A stretch of 64,000 bases of DNA from Annona cherimola (taxonomy: Eukaryota; Streptophyta; Magnoliopsida; Magnoliales; Annonaceae). The position numbers and the translations under genes were made by a program. A model generated the notes under the pieces. That model was not told the origin of the DNA, ran no database searches, and worked only from the letters and a program-made list of their open reading frames with translations. The stretch covers positions 54,365,174-54,429,173 of the forward strand of contig CM059975.1 in NCBI GenBank assembly GCA_030490835.1. Reading direction: 5' to 3'. This document shows positions 1 through 10,815 of this stretch, piece by piece (position 1 is the stretch's first letter; the number at the start of each line of letters is the position of its first letter).

Positions 1-25
1 TTTCATGAAGAGTAGCGTATCATCT
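1..25 (-). pseudogene. LINE reverse transcriptase, downstream fragment
   Basis: Minus-strand continuation of the LINE at 5845-9571. Read across solo LTR A, with the CATCT duplication counted once, the frame gives a short stretch ISHLFFPDDTLLFMK, which matches the L1-type reverse transcriptase active site (normally FADD followed by T-hydrophobic). Bases 21-25 are the left copy of the CATCT duplication. The remaining RT and 3' end lie before the window. Confidence 0.8.
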
Positions 26-3000
26 TGTGATACCCAGACCCAAGTAAGGTTTAATTATATGCAATTTGCATATAAATATGGATCACGTATGGTTTAGTGG
101 AGTTATAAATGATTTTCCTGAACAATATTGATGATTTATTGCAATTAGGGCAAATGATGATGAATGATGAATATAAGCCGATATGGGTCAATGTGATTAA
201 AAAGGCTTAATGAGGAGTAGGGAATGTAATTATATTGAGGATAATTATCTCATATATTATGGGTTAACTAATGGAGATTATGTTGCTAATTATGGAGTTA
301 AGGTAGCAAATGCTAGAAAATGCGTAACTCGACGCCGGGAAGGCGGATTAAGATAAAAATTGAAATGTAAGCACATAATTTTGTGCTTAATATTATGATA
401 ATTATGGATTATGAAAATAAGGATGAAATTAAGGTGAAAATTGATCATCACCGTTCAAAAATTCAAATGAGCATAAATTGAGCTAGAAAAATCGGATTAA
501 GATGAAATTTGAAATGAATGGTTAAAGTTATGAGATCTATGCAATGAGAGGCATGGATTAAGCTAATGATGATAAAATCAAGTGATTAATGACATGTTTT
601 AGTGGCTAATGGATTAGCTCAAAGGAGCATGAAATAGGTGGCATAAAATGGACGTCCAAATGAGTTATTTACATGGAATTTTTGATTTTTAAAAATTACA
701 AAATATGTAATTAAGTGAGCTACATGGCAAGGGTGGCTGATGGAATTAATTTGGGAAGAATTTTATGGCACAAAATGACAAAACACCAAGGCACATGGAC
801 GTGGACAGCAATATGGGAGCAATGGAAAGGTCACGTTCAAGTGGCTTTTTGTGATTTTTATTAAATTTTTTTAATAGCTAAATTGACCCCTAATTAAGCT
901 AGTTGCCTAGGGTGATTAAAAACCCATTAATTAAAGTGAAAATTAGGTGAAAAAATCGTTCAAAAGCTGCTGCAAGTGGACCCCACCCAAGTGGACAACT
1001 ACATGAAGGAAGGGAGGTGCACGATCAAAGGCTGCAAATGTGATTTTTTATAATTTTTTTAATAAGATAATTGGGCCCCTAATTAGGCTACTACCTAGGG
1101 TAGTTAATTAGCCATAAATTAAAGTAAAAATTCGTGGAAAAAAATGGCAATCAGCAGCTGAAATGGACGTTGCATCTTGTGGACAGATTTTGTCCATTAA
1201 TGATGTGGATTTTAATGGATTTATTAAAAATAATTTGCTAATTTAAATGGACCACATTTTTCCATGTCAGCAATAGGGGATAAGAATGTCTTAATCATGC
1301 TTTAAATAAAGTGGAAAGTGGGGCCCACAAGCTGGAAAATTCCAGCATATGCATAGGTGAACGTCCATATGGATAGGAGAGAGAAAGAGAGAAAATAAAA
1401 ATGGAAAAAATTCCCAAGCAAGGCAGCTCTTCACGTCCCCATTCCAGCAGCATGAGGAGGAGGAAAAGAGGAGAAAATGAGAAGGGAAAATGGGAAGAAA
1501 GAAGAGGAACCAAGTTAGGAAAAATGGAGCCCAAGTTGATTCAATTCCAAGTAAGTATACCCTTTGATTATGGGTTGAAAATCATAAGTGAAATTTTCTT
1601 AAATCCTATGTGATGTTACTATTTTGATGTTTAATCATGATTATATAATAATTCATGATTATATGAATTATATAAGTTGATTTATAAAGTTTAATTTGGG
1701 GATTAATCAACCCATATCATCTAATCTACACTTAAGTGTAGTAAATCTGAACTAGGAAAGAAAAATATGAAAAAAATAGTAAATGAACTAATTTTATCAT
1801 TAAAATTTGTGGAAAAATTTATTATGGGGTGATTAAGGAACTAAAAAATTTTCAGATCAAAAGGATAATCACGTTGGAAATTAAAAATCCGAGAAAATCA
1901 ACCTGAACAGGGTTGAATTGGTGTCAGGATCAGCGGTACCAAATGATTTTTAAAAATTTTTGTACAAGAAATTTTGGGTTTAAAGTTTTACAGGATATAT
2001 AAGACATATTTTTTTATCATACTAATAAAATAAAAATTAGATTTTGATGGGTATAAATATATCCCATAATTAACGTGATTTGGACTGTTTGAAAATAGAT
2101 ACTGCTGTGTAGCAAGGTAAAAATACCAAAATAAATATAAATTATTAATTTTTTATATTAAAAATATTTATTTTGGTTAATTCATGAAGTTATTAAGGTA
2201 TGATAGAAATTTTAGATCAAAAATACGTAATTTGATATTAATTCAAGATTTTGAGAATTCAGTGTGCCTGAATTCAGCATTATGGACAGCTTAAGGAATA
2301 AATCAAGATAAATATTAAATTTCAGATTTTTGTGATGGAATTTAACTTAAAATTGGACATAAACAAGTATTATAAATTATTATGAGGATTTAACCTATTA
2401 AAGGTGAGTTTTAGAAAGGATGGAACTTAGGGTTACGTATAAGACCCGATTTCCTTGTTTTGATGTTGAAAATGATAAATGGATTATGTGAAGTGTTAAA
2501 ATGCAAAAATGCAAGGAATTATGGTAAAAAGAGATGATTAAGTTTCTGAATGGTTGAGTAATATTAATCTTAAATTTTAAGATTAACATATGAGGTTTAA
2601 CACGTCGAATGTATGTTTAAAACGAACGTCGACTTATGAAACATGAAAAATGAATGAAAAAATAATAAATGAGAGGTATGAGACCTCGTGTAATGACGTA
2701 TGAATCTTTGTTAGGTGTATGAAGGAATACCCTACACATGGGGTACGGAATGATATGCATCAAATGACGAAAGGCATGATTATATGCTATGCATATGAAA
2801 ACCGACTTGAAATTCAAGTAGTTAATGCATGAAATGAATTATGGGTTGGAAAATTAGGATTATGCAAGCTAATGAAAGTGTTACGAATACTATCTCAATT
2901 ATATGTATAGGTAAAGGCAAAGAGAGAGCTAACTTGGGAAGCTAAGGGTGAACAGGTAAGCAAGCGAACTTTTCAAATTATGGATTTTTCTCTATATGTT

Positions 3001-4048
3001 GAAATGATGATTATGTCAATGTTTTTATGATTATGTTTTCACGAATGGGCAAGCAAAAGTTTTGAAAATGACGGCTTTAATGCAAAGCCATAAGTTTTGA
3101 AAATGGTGGCTTTAAGGAAAAGCCTCAAGGATTGCTTCGTTAGAAGCAAACAACGATTTTAAGATAAAGAATTTATCACAAGTGTTGCCATGGATTGGCA
3201 ATGTTTTATGTTAATGGATTGAGAAATTTTCTTATGAGTAAGCAAGTTCTCCATGATAATGTTTTCAAAAGATTTCACATTTTATGACGATGGTTTTTAA
3301 GAATTTGCTTTTAAGCAAGCAAGTTCTTTATGATGTTGTTATTTCAAAAGTATTTTATATGAAAAAGGGAATTTTGCCCTTTTTCGCAAAGCAACAAATG
3401 TAAATAACTTTTGAATTTCTCTTATGATGTTTTACAATAAATGATTAAGATTACAAAAGAGAAAGATTAATTTTCTATGTCAAGATATTTAATTATAAAT
3501 GATATTTTAGACATAGTACGTATGTTTTGAAATGATATTCGAAAAGTTTTGATTTTCTTTAGATAAGGAAATCTATGATGAAAATGTTTTCAAAAATGTT
3601 TATACGAATATTGTTGAAAGAGATTTAAGGATGACCAACCCAATAAGTGAATTCATAAAATGATTTAATTTCAGGTTGCTAAATGGCATGCAAAACACTG
3701 TGCAATTCCCCTTTTATGTAAAAATAGTGTAATAGATATGTGGACAATAATCTAATTTTTAGGTTGTGGAGAAGGGGATGTTATAATTGCATAACTTTTG
3801 TAAGCAAAAGGCCCTGAAATGGAAACCAAGAAAATATTAGAGAAATATATGATTTATTTTTGGAAATCCAAAAGTTTTGAATTTCTTTTATTATAAGGGT
3901 TTTTAATATGTATTGTTTCTCAAACATTTCAAATATTTATCAAAATGTTTCACTCAAAATATTTTTAAAAGAATTTAAGGAAGGTCACCTAAAATTAGAT
4001 TTCAAATGACAACTTGTTTAAAGTGGGTGCACTCGCTTTACAAGTTGA

Positions 4049-4221
4049 CACGGACTGCGATCTGTGATGTGTTTTTGAAAATGATTTGTTTTAAAAAAAA
4101 GACACAGATTTCGGTCTATGATGTTTTTAGATTATGGATGCAGACTGAGGTCTGTAATCCCGGTTTAAAAGGACATGGGATGTGGTCTGTGGTTCTTTAA
4201 ACCAAACGGACTGCGGTCCGT
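4049..4221. repeat. Hairpin repeats of the ACGGAC-TGCG-GTCCGT type
   Basis: At least four related inverted repeats lie at 4049-4066, 4103-4120, 4140-4155 and 4206-4221. The last is perfect (ACGGAC, loop TGCG, GTCCGT). The third has CAGAC and GTCTG arms, a paired change relative to the last. LTR B retains a single copy near 13136-13152. Confidence 0.65.
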
Positions 4222-4227
4222 CAGGAT

Positions 4228-4395
4228 AATGTATGGTGCACCAGTGCAACGAATAGGCCGGTTGTAGAGCACGATTGGGATGACCGAGGCCCACTTTACA
4301 TAAGGCCAAGTTGCTGAGGGATGACAGGAGTGCCAGCGGCGCTCTCCCTGAGATGGGAGCAGGATAAAGGAACAGTCACCTGGCTAGCGTGCTGT
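4228..4395 (+). other. Conserved core module of the long LTRs
   Basis: Block with ATAGGCCGGTTGTAG, GACCGAGG, CCAGCGGCGCTC, then CTCCC-TGAGAT-GGGAG (a 5-bp hairpin at 4344-4359) and GGCTAGCG. Diverged copies occur in B (about 13196-13360), C (about 19878-20020) and D (about 28105-28255) in the same order. Conservation across LTRs of very different length suggests a functional LTR element; its role is unknown to me. Confidence 0.7.
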
Positions 4396-4785
4396 TAAGG
4401 ATTCTCTTCCAAAAGGTAGCATGATCACTTGCTAAGTGTCACTACTGGATGAGAAGAAATGTGTTTGCAAACGTTTTGCTTTTCAAAAGCCCAAAGATTG
4501 AGATATAAAAGCATTTATATGAAAAAATTATCCTAAATTTGATTTTTATGAGCTATTATGTATAAGTTACCCTAAAAGAAAGGGTATTTTATACAAAAAT
4601 GTAAATAACAGTAATAAAAGAAAATGTTTGTATGCAAATACATTTATGAAAATGGTTTATGTATTTTATATGCCTTGTTTGTTATAAACAAGCCCCAAGA
4701 CGGGGATTATGAAAAAGATTTATGTGAAACTTAGTTTTAGACATAAGAATGTGCATTTCCAAAGGATTAAATGGTAAATGTTTAT

Positions 4786-5256
4786 GGACATGAAAATGTC
4801 CAATACTCAAGTATTTTAATGAAATGTGTTTTAGGACATATGAATGTCCATTGTCAAGAAAGTCATGCCAAAAATATTTTGAGACATCAAATGTCTCTTA
4901 GCTAAAGGAATTTTATGATGGAAAAATATTTTTGGACATAAAAATGTCCTTTGCCGAGAAAGGCTTATGTAAATAATGTTTTAGGGCACGAGAATGTCCT
5001 CCTTTGCCAAAGAATTTATGAGAAAAATATTTTACAAAAGATAGTTTTATGTTAAAGTCTTTGAACATTAGAAATGTTCATCTAAGATCAAAGGAAATTA
5101 ATTAAGGAGGGTAAAACGTATATGTTTTGCCTTAACAAGCCCAGACGTGGCTTGTAAATGATTTTAAGAATATTTTTTTTATGATAAGATATAAGGACAT
5201 GGAATTGTCCTTATGAATAAGGATTTCATGATTATGTTTTATGACATATGAATGTC
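4786..5256. repeat. Array of GGACAT...ATGTCC hairpins
   Basis: Spaced short palindromes, mostly 35-60 bp apart, each with a 3-6 base loop: 4786-4801 and 4834-4849 (GGACAT/ATGTCC), 4881-4897 (GAGACAT/ATGTCTC), 4934-4949, 5062-5080 (TGAACATT/AATGTTCA), 5191-5214 (ATAAGGACA/TGTCCTTAT), 5243-5256. One weaker copy lies near 4984-5000. Arms change in pairs between copies. Spacers contain recurring AAAATATTTT-like DNA. A matching array is in LTR B. Confidence 0.8.
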
Positions 5257-5328
5257 CTCAAGTAAAAAGGTATTCAAAATGGTTAAGAAAAATATTTTCA
5301 AGGAAGTCTTGCCCTAAAAGATAAAATG

Positions 5329-5385
5329 TTTGCTTACTGAGTTGTCATTCACGTTTTGTTTTCCCAAACCTTAGACAGGTACCGG
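5329..5385 (+). other. 3' LTR module with acceptor-like tract
   Basis: GCTTACTGAGTTGTCATTCAC, then a T-rich tract and CCTTAGACAGGTACC. Copies occur near 14109 (B), 20130 (C), 28343 (D), 29714, 56477 and 57350. It looks like a splice acceptor (pyrimidines, then TAG or CAG), but it could equally be an RNA 3'-end or packaging signal. See findings. Confidence 0.6.
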
Positions 5386-5849
5386 GAAACTCAAGAAGAT
5401 GCGAACCCAAGCAGGTGAAGAAAAGGTACGTGATGGTAGTCATGTGAGCTATAAGAAATGGGATAACATGGTTTGAAGTGCTAAGGTATGTTGATGTAAT
5501 GAACTTATTTAGAATTATAAGTTCTATGTGATTCAATGATTGAGTGTATGTATGTGTGGAATGTAAATGTCATTGTAGAAAAGTATGAAGAGATGCTATG
5601 AATGAGATGATGAAATTTATTACAAGTGTATTGTCGCTTGTATGATGTATGATGTTGATTGTAAAGAAATGATTGATGAATAATAGTATGAAATATAGAG
5701 ATATGGACGATAATGAACGAATTTTTTTTTTGGACGAGATCCAATTAAGAACCGCCGTGTGATCAGAGCAACAATCCTGATTCACATTTACCAATCAATA
5801 AGGTCTTGAGATAAGAAAGTGACGTCTCGGTTTGGGGCGCCACACATCT

Positions 5850-6830
5850 GGAAAAAATAGATGTGATATTTCAGGACATCTAGGAGCCACCTTCACTGGG
5901 GAAAGCAATTTTTTCCCTTCATATCATCAATAAGAAGAGACAAATCTTCTACACAAACCAAAATAAGTATGGAGACAAAGAATCTCCCTGATGTAACCCC
6001 CTCTTTGGCGTGTAGCGAGGTGACAAAAATCCATTGATGTTTATTCAATAGCTAACTGATTCAATACACGCTTCAATCCATGATATCCACTTCTCAACAA
6101 AATTCATATGTCACATTCCCACAAGAAACTCCATTTCATCTTATCATAGACCTTTGACATTTTAATTATCATTTCTTCCTTTTTACTTTTCTCCACTTCC
6201 TCATGTGGTGTATTTCTTCATATGCCATTAGCATATTGATTGTGATAAGCCTCCTTAGAACAAAAGTACACTGAGTATCTGCTATAATGGATTGAAGGTA
6301 GTTCTTCATGTGGTTTGCTAATATCTTAGCTAAGATCTTATACACAACATTGCATAAACTAATCAGTCGGAAATCCTTCATCCTCCTTGCATCCCTTTTC
6401 TTTGCTATCAAAATGATGGTTGACTCATTATGCTTTTCATCTGATTTAATCTTTCAATCGGGTCATTGCATTCCATTATACTTTAGCACATTATAAAAAT
6501 ATCTTTTCCTACCATATCTTAATGTTTTTGGTAACACCCTATTGACAACTGTCTGATCCTAAATCTTTAGTTGCTTTCATCTCCCTAAGAACATTCTTTA
6601 CTTAATACATTTCCAAGGTTCTGATGAGATCCGTATCTTCTATATAAGACATTTTCCTTGAACATAGATTGGTAACTCTTTCTAAGTCTCTCGGTTTTGA
6701 GGATTCAAATGGCCCCTTGAAGTAACTACACACAATTTTTTCCATCTCTTGAACTTCTTCACACCATCTACCTGAAGCATTTAGCAGCTTATTTATCTGA
6801 TTTCCCCTTCCCTTTTTTGATATCATACTA
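5850..6830 (-). pseudogene. LINE ORF2 reverse transcriptase remnant
   Basis: In an active LINE this enzyme copies its RNA at a nicked chromosomal site. Visible pieces on the minus strand are the pre-RT segment at 6826-6602, the RT block at 6411-6169 (FRLISLCNVVYKILAKILAN, typical of plant L1 RT) and a downstream block near 6015-5960 with GLHQGDSLSPYLF, close to the family's RQGDPLSPYLF. The strand then reaches ISHLFF and breaks at the active-site aspartates, where LTR A sits. Multiple frameshifts and stops separate the pieces. Confidence in family is high; it cannot encode an enzyme. Confidence 0.88.
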
Positions 6831-7299
6831 TGAAAAAAGTTGGTATTTTTATCTTTTAATTGCCACCAGTGAGATTTTTCTCTCTACTTCCACAAGATTT
6901 CCTCATCTTATAAGAACCTGTTCATCCTTCTTTCAATCAATTTTATCATCCCATCTCTCTTCTGATATAGATTTCAGCTTCTATCTTGCCAGTTTCTCCT
7001 TGCAAATTGTTATTTCCTTTTGGATATTACTTCTTTTCTCCTTGTTCTAGTTAGCCAAATCTCTTTTGCATTTGTTAATCTTCTGCACCACCAAAGCGCA
7101 GTTCAACACATTTTTCCTATTCTGTCCATTCCATCCAACTTCCACAATTCAGATGGCTTCCCTATCCCTTGCCCAGAACAACTCATATCTGAAGATTCCT
7201 GGTGGTCTTCTCTTTCTCCTGACTGCATTAAGACATAGAAGTAAAGAGAAATGCTCTGAATATGTAGTTTGTAAATGATAAATTTTTCGAAAAGTGAAC

Positions 7300-7913
7300 T
7301 GTCTAAACTAGTTCTCTGTTACCATCACTTTGTCTAGTCGGGCTTCCACCTTTTCTCTCCCTCTCCTTTTGTTTTGCCACATCATTGCTGACCATGTATA
7401 TCCTATATTAATTAGATTGCAGTAATCCCTTATTTCTCTAAATAGGTTCATTTGTCTTTCACTTCTTATAGACATGCTACGGACCTCTGATGACCCCAAA
7501 ACCTCATTGAAATCCCCCCACAATTACCCATGGCAAGCTGCTTCTAGTACTTAGTCTTTTCATTAACTCCCAAGATTCTTCTCTCCTACTAGTTTCAAGA
7601 TTTTCACAAAAACCTGTCAGTCTCCATGCCCTTTCCCCTTGTTTGAAGACATCAAATGATTCTTTGAATAGCTCAAGACTTGAACCATCCAATCATCCTT
7701 CCATAGCACAAGCCAGTCCCCCCTTCCCTCACAATCCACCATTAAGCACCCCTGGTACCTTAACTTCCTTTTAATGTTGTCCATCTCACTACACCCTTTT
7801 TTGGTTTTGCATAGGAAAACGTCATTGGGAACTTCCTTCTTGATCATGTCAAGGAGGTTTCGAATTACACATTGGTTCCCAAACCCACGACAATTCCAAG
7901 TTATGATACTCAT
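7300..7913 (-). pseudogene. LINE ORF2 APE-like endonuclease remnant
   Basis: Minus-strand reading starts MSIITWNCRGFGNQ (7913), the classic N-terminus of plant L1 endonucleases, which nick target DNA. The catalytic glutamate motif, usually ETK, reads CKTKKG here, so the Glu appears replaced by Lys. Further on, WVIVGGFQ and the overlapping MWGDFNEVL in another frame together represent the GDFN motif, split by a frameshift near 7510. A segment resembling WSAMMWQNKRRGREKVEARLD follows at about 7380-7315. Broken in several frames. Confidence 0.88.
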
Positions 7914-8908
7914 CTTCCTTTGTTTTTAATTTCCCATTGCTTCTCCTTATTCCTTCATTTTCCACGTCCCCCACTATCTGTTGTTTCTATGATAGTTTGA
8001 CCATCTTCATCATTCCTCTTCCCATGTCCTCATTTGTTTTACCTCCTTCCTATTCCTAACTTTTCCCACATCTCTCTCCTTTCCCATCTCCACTTTGAAC
8101 TCCACTCTCTGTGCTCTCCCCATGTGTTTGACAACATTGCCCTGAGGATCCATAAACTAGTCCCCATTCTTCCCTAATTCCAATTCCATAGTTTTGCTCT
8201 TCCCCACATTCTGATCATATTCCTCTAACTCCTCATCCTCCTCTTTCGCCATTTGATCCTCATCACCCTCGTAATCAAATCTTATAATTTTATCCACTAT
8301 ATCTACCTTTGGCTCTTCCCCTTCCCTTCAGTTTTCATCTAACAATTCCTTTCCCTCCCTCATTCTCACCTTCACACCTCTAGCTACTCCTTTGATCTCT
8401 TCGACTACTATGCCCTCCTCCTTATTTGCGATCTGACTTGGCACCGCATTCTCCTTACCCCCCCCACTCCCTCTAAGAACTCCTTTACCCTTTCATGCAT
8501 TTCGCCTCTCCCATTCTTACCTCCATACCTTGTCTGCCCCTACCTTTTGTATTTCCCATATCTCCCAATACAACCCTATCCCCTGCATCTGCAAGGTCCT
8601 TTTCTTCAACCCATCTCCCTCCCCTTGGTACCTGCCCCCAACTAAGAGTCCCTTCTATCCATCCCTCCATTTCCACCTCAAACTCCTCCCTTCTTCTACA
8701 CCTAATTTCATTAGTGTAAGTTTTTAGGAAAAACTCTATTTCTAGAACTTTTTGTTCCCTTAAGTTTGAGGGCTTTGAAACCTATCCTCGAAAAGTAGAC
8801 ATAGGGTAGACTTGCTTCTAATTGAGTCTCTCTCCCCTTTGTTCCCCAATTTCCCATAGATGTAGTAGAATATTGGTAGCCTCTTGTATTGAAATAGAAT
8901 CCACCTTT

Positions 8909-9502
8909 TTATGAAGATCCGCATTGTACAAAGATACCCATTGTCAATGGTTCCCTTACATCTAATTCGACCCTTACTCTTATCCCATTTTCACTTAGAC
9001 AACATTCATAAACATGCTTGAAGGAGTTACCGATCATTTCCCCCAATCTGTTGCAATTTACCAAGAATGGGATCTCTTTAATGACAAGCCACATTGGTGT
9101 TGAATATAACTCCACCTCTCCCCTCTCCATCGGTTTGTCTAGCTTCTCCATCAATAGAAGTTGTCTATCATATGTCTGACTTCCCTTCATCACCTGGCCT
9201 CGATCATCTTCTTTTCCAAAGGACACCTGATGCAGGTTCTCCTCTGACTTTATAAAGAGTACTATTGCAGATGTGTTCCAGAGTCTTCTCATCAACACTC
9301 TAAATAGTTCCTTGTTGTATCTTCGATTCATCCACAATGAGCATAAGAGAGAGGACTTACCTTCAGGATCTATTCTCGAGAGGTCTTTTCCTTCAATGGT
9401 CTGGATTTCCCTAGTCAGTAGGTCCTCATTCATAGCCATTTCTTTCAAAACCCTAAGAAACGGGTTGTCTTTGCCCTTCCCCTTTTGACTTCCTTTGACC
9501 AT
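8909..9502 (-). pseudogene. LINE ORF1-like protein (DUF4283-type), truncated
   Basis: Open for 197 codons from MVKGSQKGKGKD (9502). The N-terminus carries LLTREIQTIEGKDLSRI, then LFRVLMRRLWN, and the second half has VELYSTPMWLVIKEIPFLVNCNRLGEMIGNSF and IRVRVELDVREPL, the pattern of the DUF4283 plus zf-CCHC_4 region of plant LINE ORF1 proteins (RNA binding). The expected C-terminal zinc knuckle is not seen; the frame stops at 8909. Downstream, 8900-7920, is low-complexity and frameshifted. Upstream of the start only 69 bases remain before LTR B. Likely function was binding the element's RNA; now a fossil. Confidence 0.75.
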
Positions 9503-10806
9503 CGATTTTCTTTAGTCCCCTTCCACTGCCCTGTAATTTGTCTTTACTTCCCCATCAGTTTCCAATCACTGTGTGATACTCAGAACAAACACGACTCATA
9601 CATGTAATCTAGGCATGTAATTAGTGTTAATTATATGATTAAAGTGGATGGATGAGATTAGGGCAAATGATTAAGTAAGGTGGTTAAGTTAATCAACTCA
9701 GCCCAATATGAGTTAATATGCTCAAAAAGGACAAAATGAGGTGTGAAAATGATGATTTGGTATGATATTTAATTTCATTAATTATGATTACATTGATGAT
9801 AATTATGGGATAGATGTGGCTATTGTTAGAAAATTTATAACTTGACGCCCATAAGGCGGATTGACGTGAAATTTGAAAGGTAAGCACAAGTTCGCATGCT
9901 CTACCTCATTAATGGTATGGATTATGTTAATCATGATTGAATTATGATGATAATGATTTAATTTTATCAAGTTCCATATGATATTTTTAAATGCTCATAT
10001 CTTGATCTAGGATGATCATTTTGAGATGAAAATTTTCATGGACGGTTAAAACAAGGAGTTCTATCATATGGATGGATTTGATCAAGTTAAATATGATGGA
10101 AAATTGCTTAATCATATAAGGACAAAAGCGTTTGACTTTGGCTCATGAAAAGTGACATGCCATTATAAGTGACACGTGTCAATATGAGATTCGTTGAGTA
10201 AGATTTAAAGTCAACCAAATAAATGAAAAGTTGACTTTGAAAAGAAAATAAGACCATGTCAAACAAGGATTCATTTGGAAGAAATTAAAGTCAACTCACT
10301 TAATGCTAAAGTTGATAAATTTACATCAAGTGGACACATGTCAACGTAGGGTGAAACGAGTAGATTTTTAATTACAAAAAATGCAAAAATGCATGGATAA
10401 TGTCGCAACCCTTAGACATGTGTCATTGTAGGATGCATTTGGGAAAAAGTTAAGGTCAACTAAATTAATGCAAGTTGATCATTTGAAGATACATTGGACA
10501 TGTGTCATCGTAGGATTGATTTGAGCAAGATGGAAGTCAACCCAATTAATGCAAGGTTGACTTTGGAGGACCCGCTTTTGAGGCGTCAAGAAGGGATAAT
10601 TTTGGATAAATTCTAATAAAGAAAAATGTAAAATCTATGTGATAATGATGATGATAACATGGATGAGAATTGGACACATGTATGACTTAAATTGAGTAGC
10701 AATAAAGCAAGATGAATGGTTGAGATTAAAATAGTAATATATTGATAAATTAAACATGTTAAATCATGATTTATGAGGTGTCAACATGTGGTTAAAATCA
10801 GCAAAG

Positions 10807-10815
10807 TATAAAAGG
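10807..10815 (+). promoter_or_regulatory. TATA box of LTR B
   Basis: TATAAAAGG preceded by AAAG and followed by a purine-rich leader (about 10855-10940, many GAAGAA and GAGAAG). Position and leader match the C LTR arrangement, which supports plus-strand transcription. The U3 region would be about 1.2 kb. Confidence 0.55.

Larger units (their letters stand above)
26..5844 (+). mobile_element. Solo LTR A, very long (5.8 kb) gypsy-type
   Basis: Starts TGTGATACCC and ends GGGGCGCCACA, flanked by a perfect 5-bp duplication CATCT (21-25 and 5845-5849). It aligns along most of its length with LTR B, for example the CTCGACGCCGGGAAGGCGGATTA stretch near 330, the splice-like GGTAAGCAAGCGAAC at 2955, the conserved core at 4228-4395 and the 3' module at 5329-5385. 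No gag, pol, PBS or PPT is visible inside, so a solo LTR is the simplest reading; a non-autonomous element with undetected internal DNA is the alternative. Plus orientation is inferred from TATA-like and donor-like motifs shared with B and C. The TATA candidate here (TTTAAATAAA near 1301) is weak. Confidence 0.8.
5845..9571 (-). mobile_element. L1-type LINE, degenerate middle part
   Basis: Read on the minus strand from 9571 down: ORF1-like (9502-8909), a frameshifted linker (about 8900-7920), endonuclease (7913 to about 7300) and reverse transcriptase (about 6830-5850). It is interrupted on its 3' side by solo LTR A and on its 5' side by solo LTR B. Every domain has stops or frameshifts, so it is a dead copy. 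Confidence 0.88.

Noticed and set aside
4786..5256. Regularly spaced palindromic repeats as a possible CRISPR array
   Set aside because: Plant nuclear context, spacers are similar to each other rather than unique, and no Cas-like gene exists.
8485..8727. Overlapping open frames in the LINE linker
   Set aside because: Pyrimidine-rich low-complexity DNA between ORF1 and endonuclease, open in several frames on both strands.
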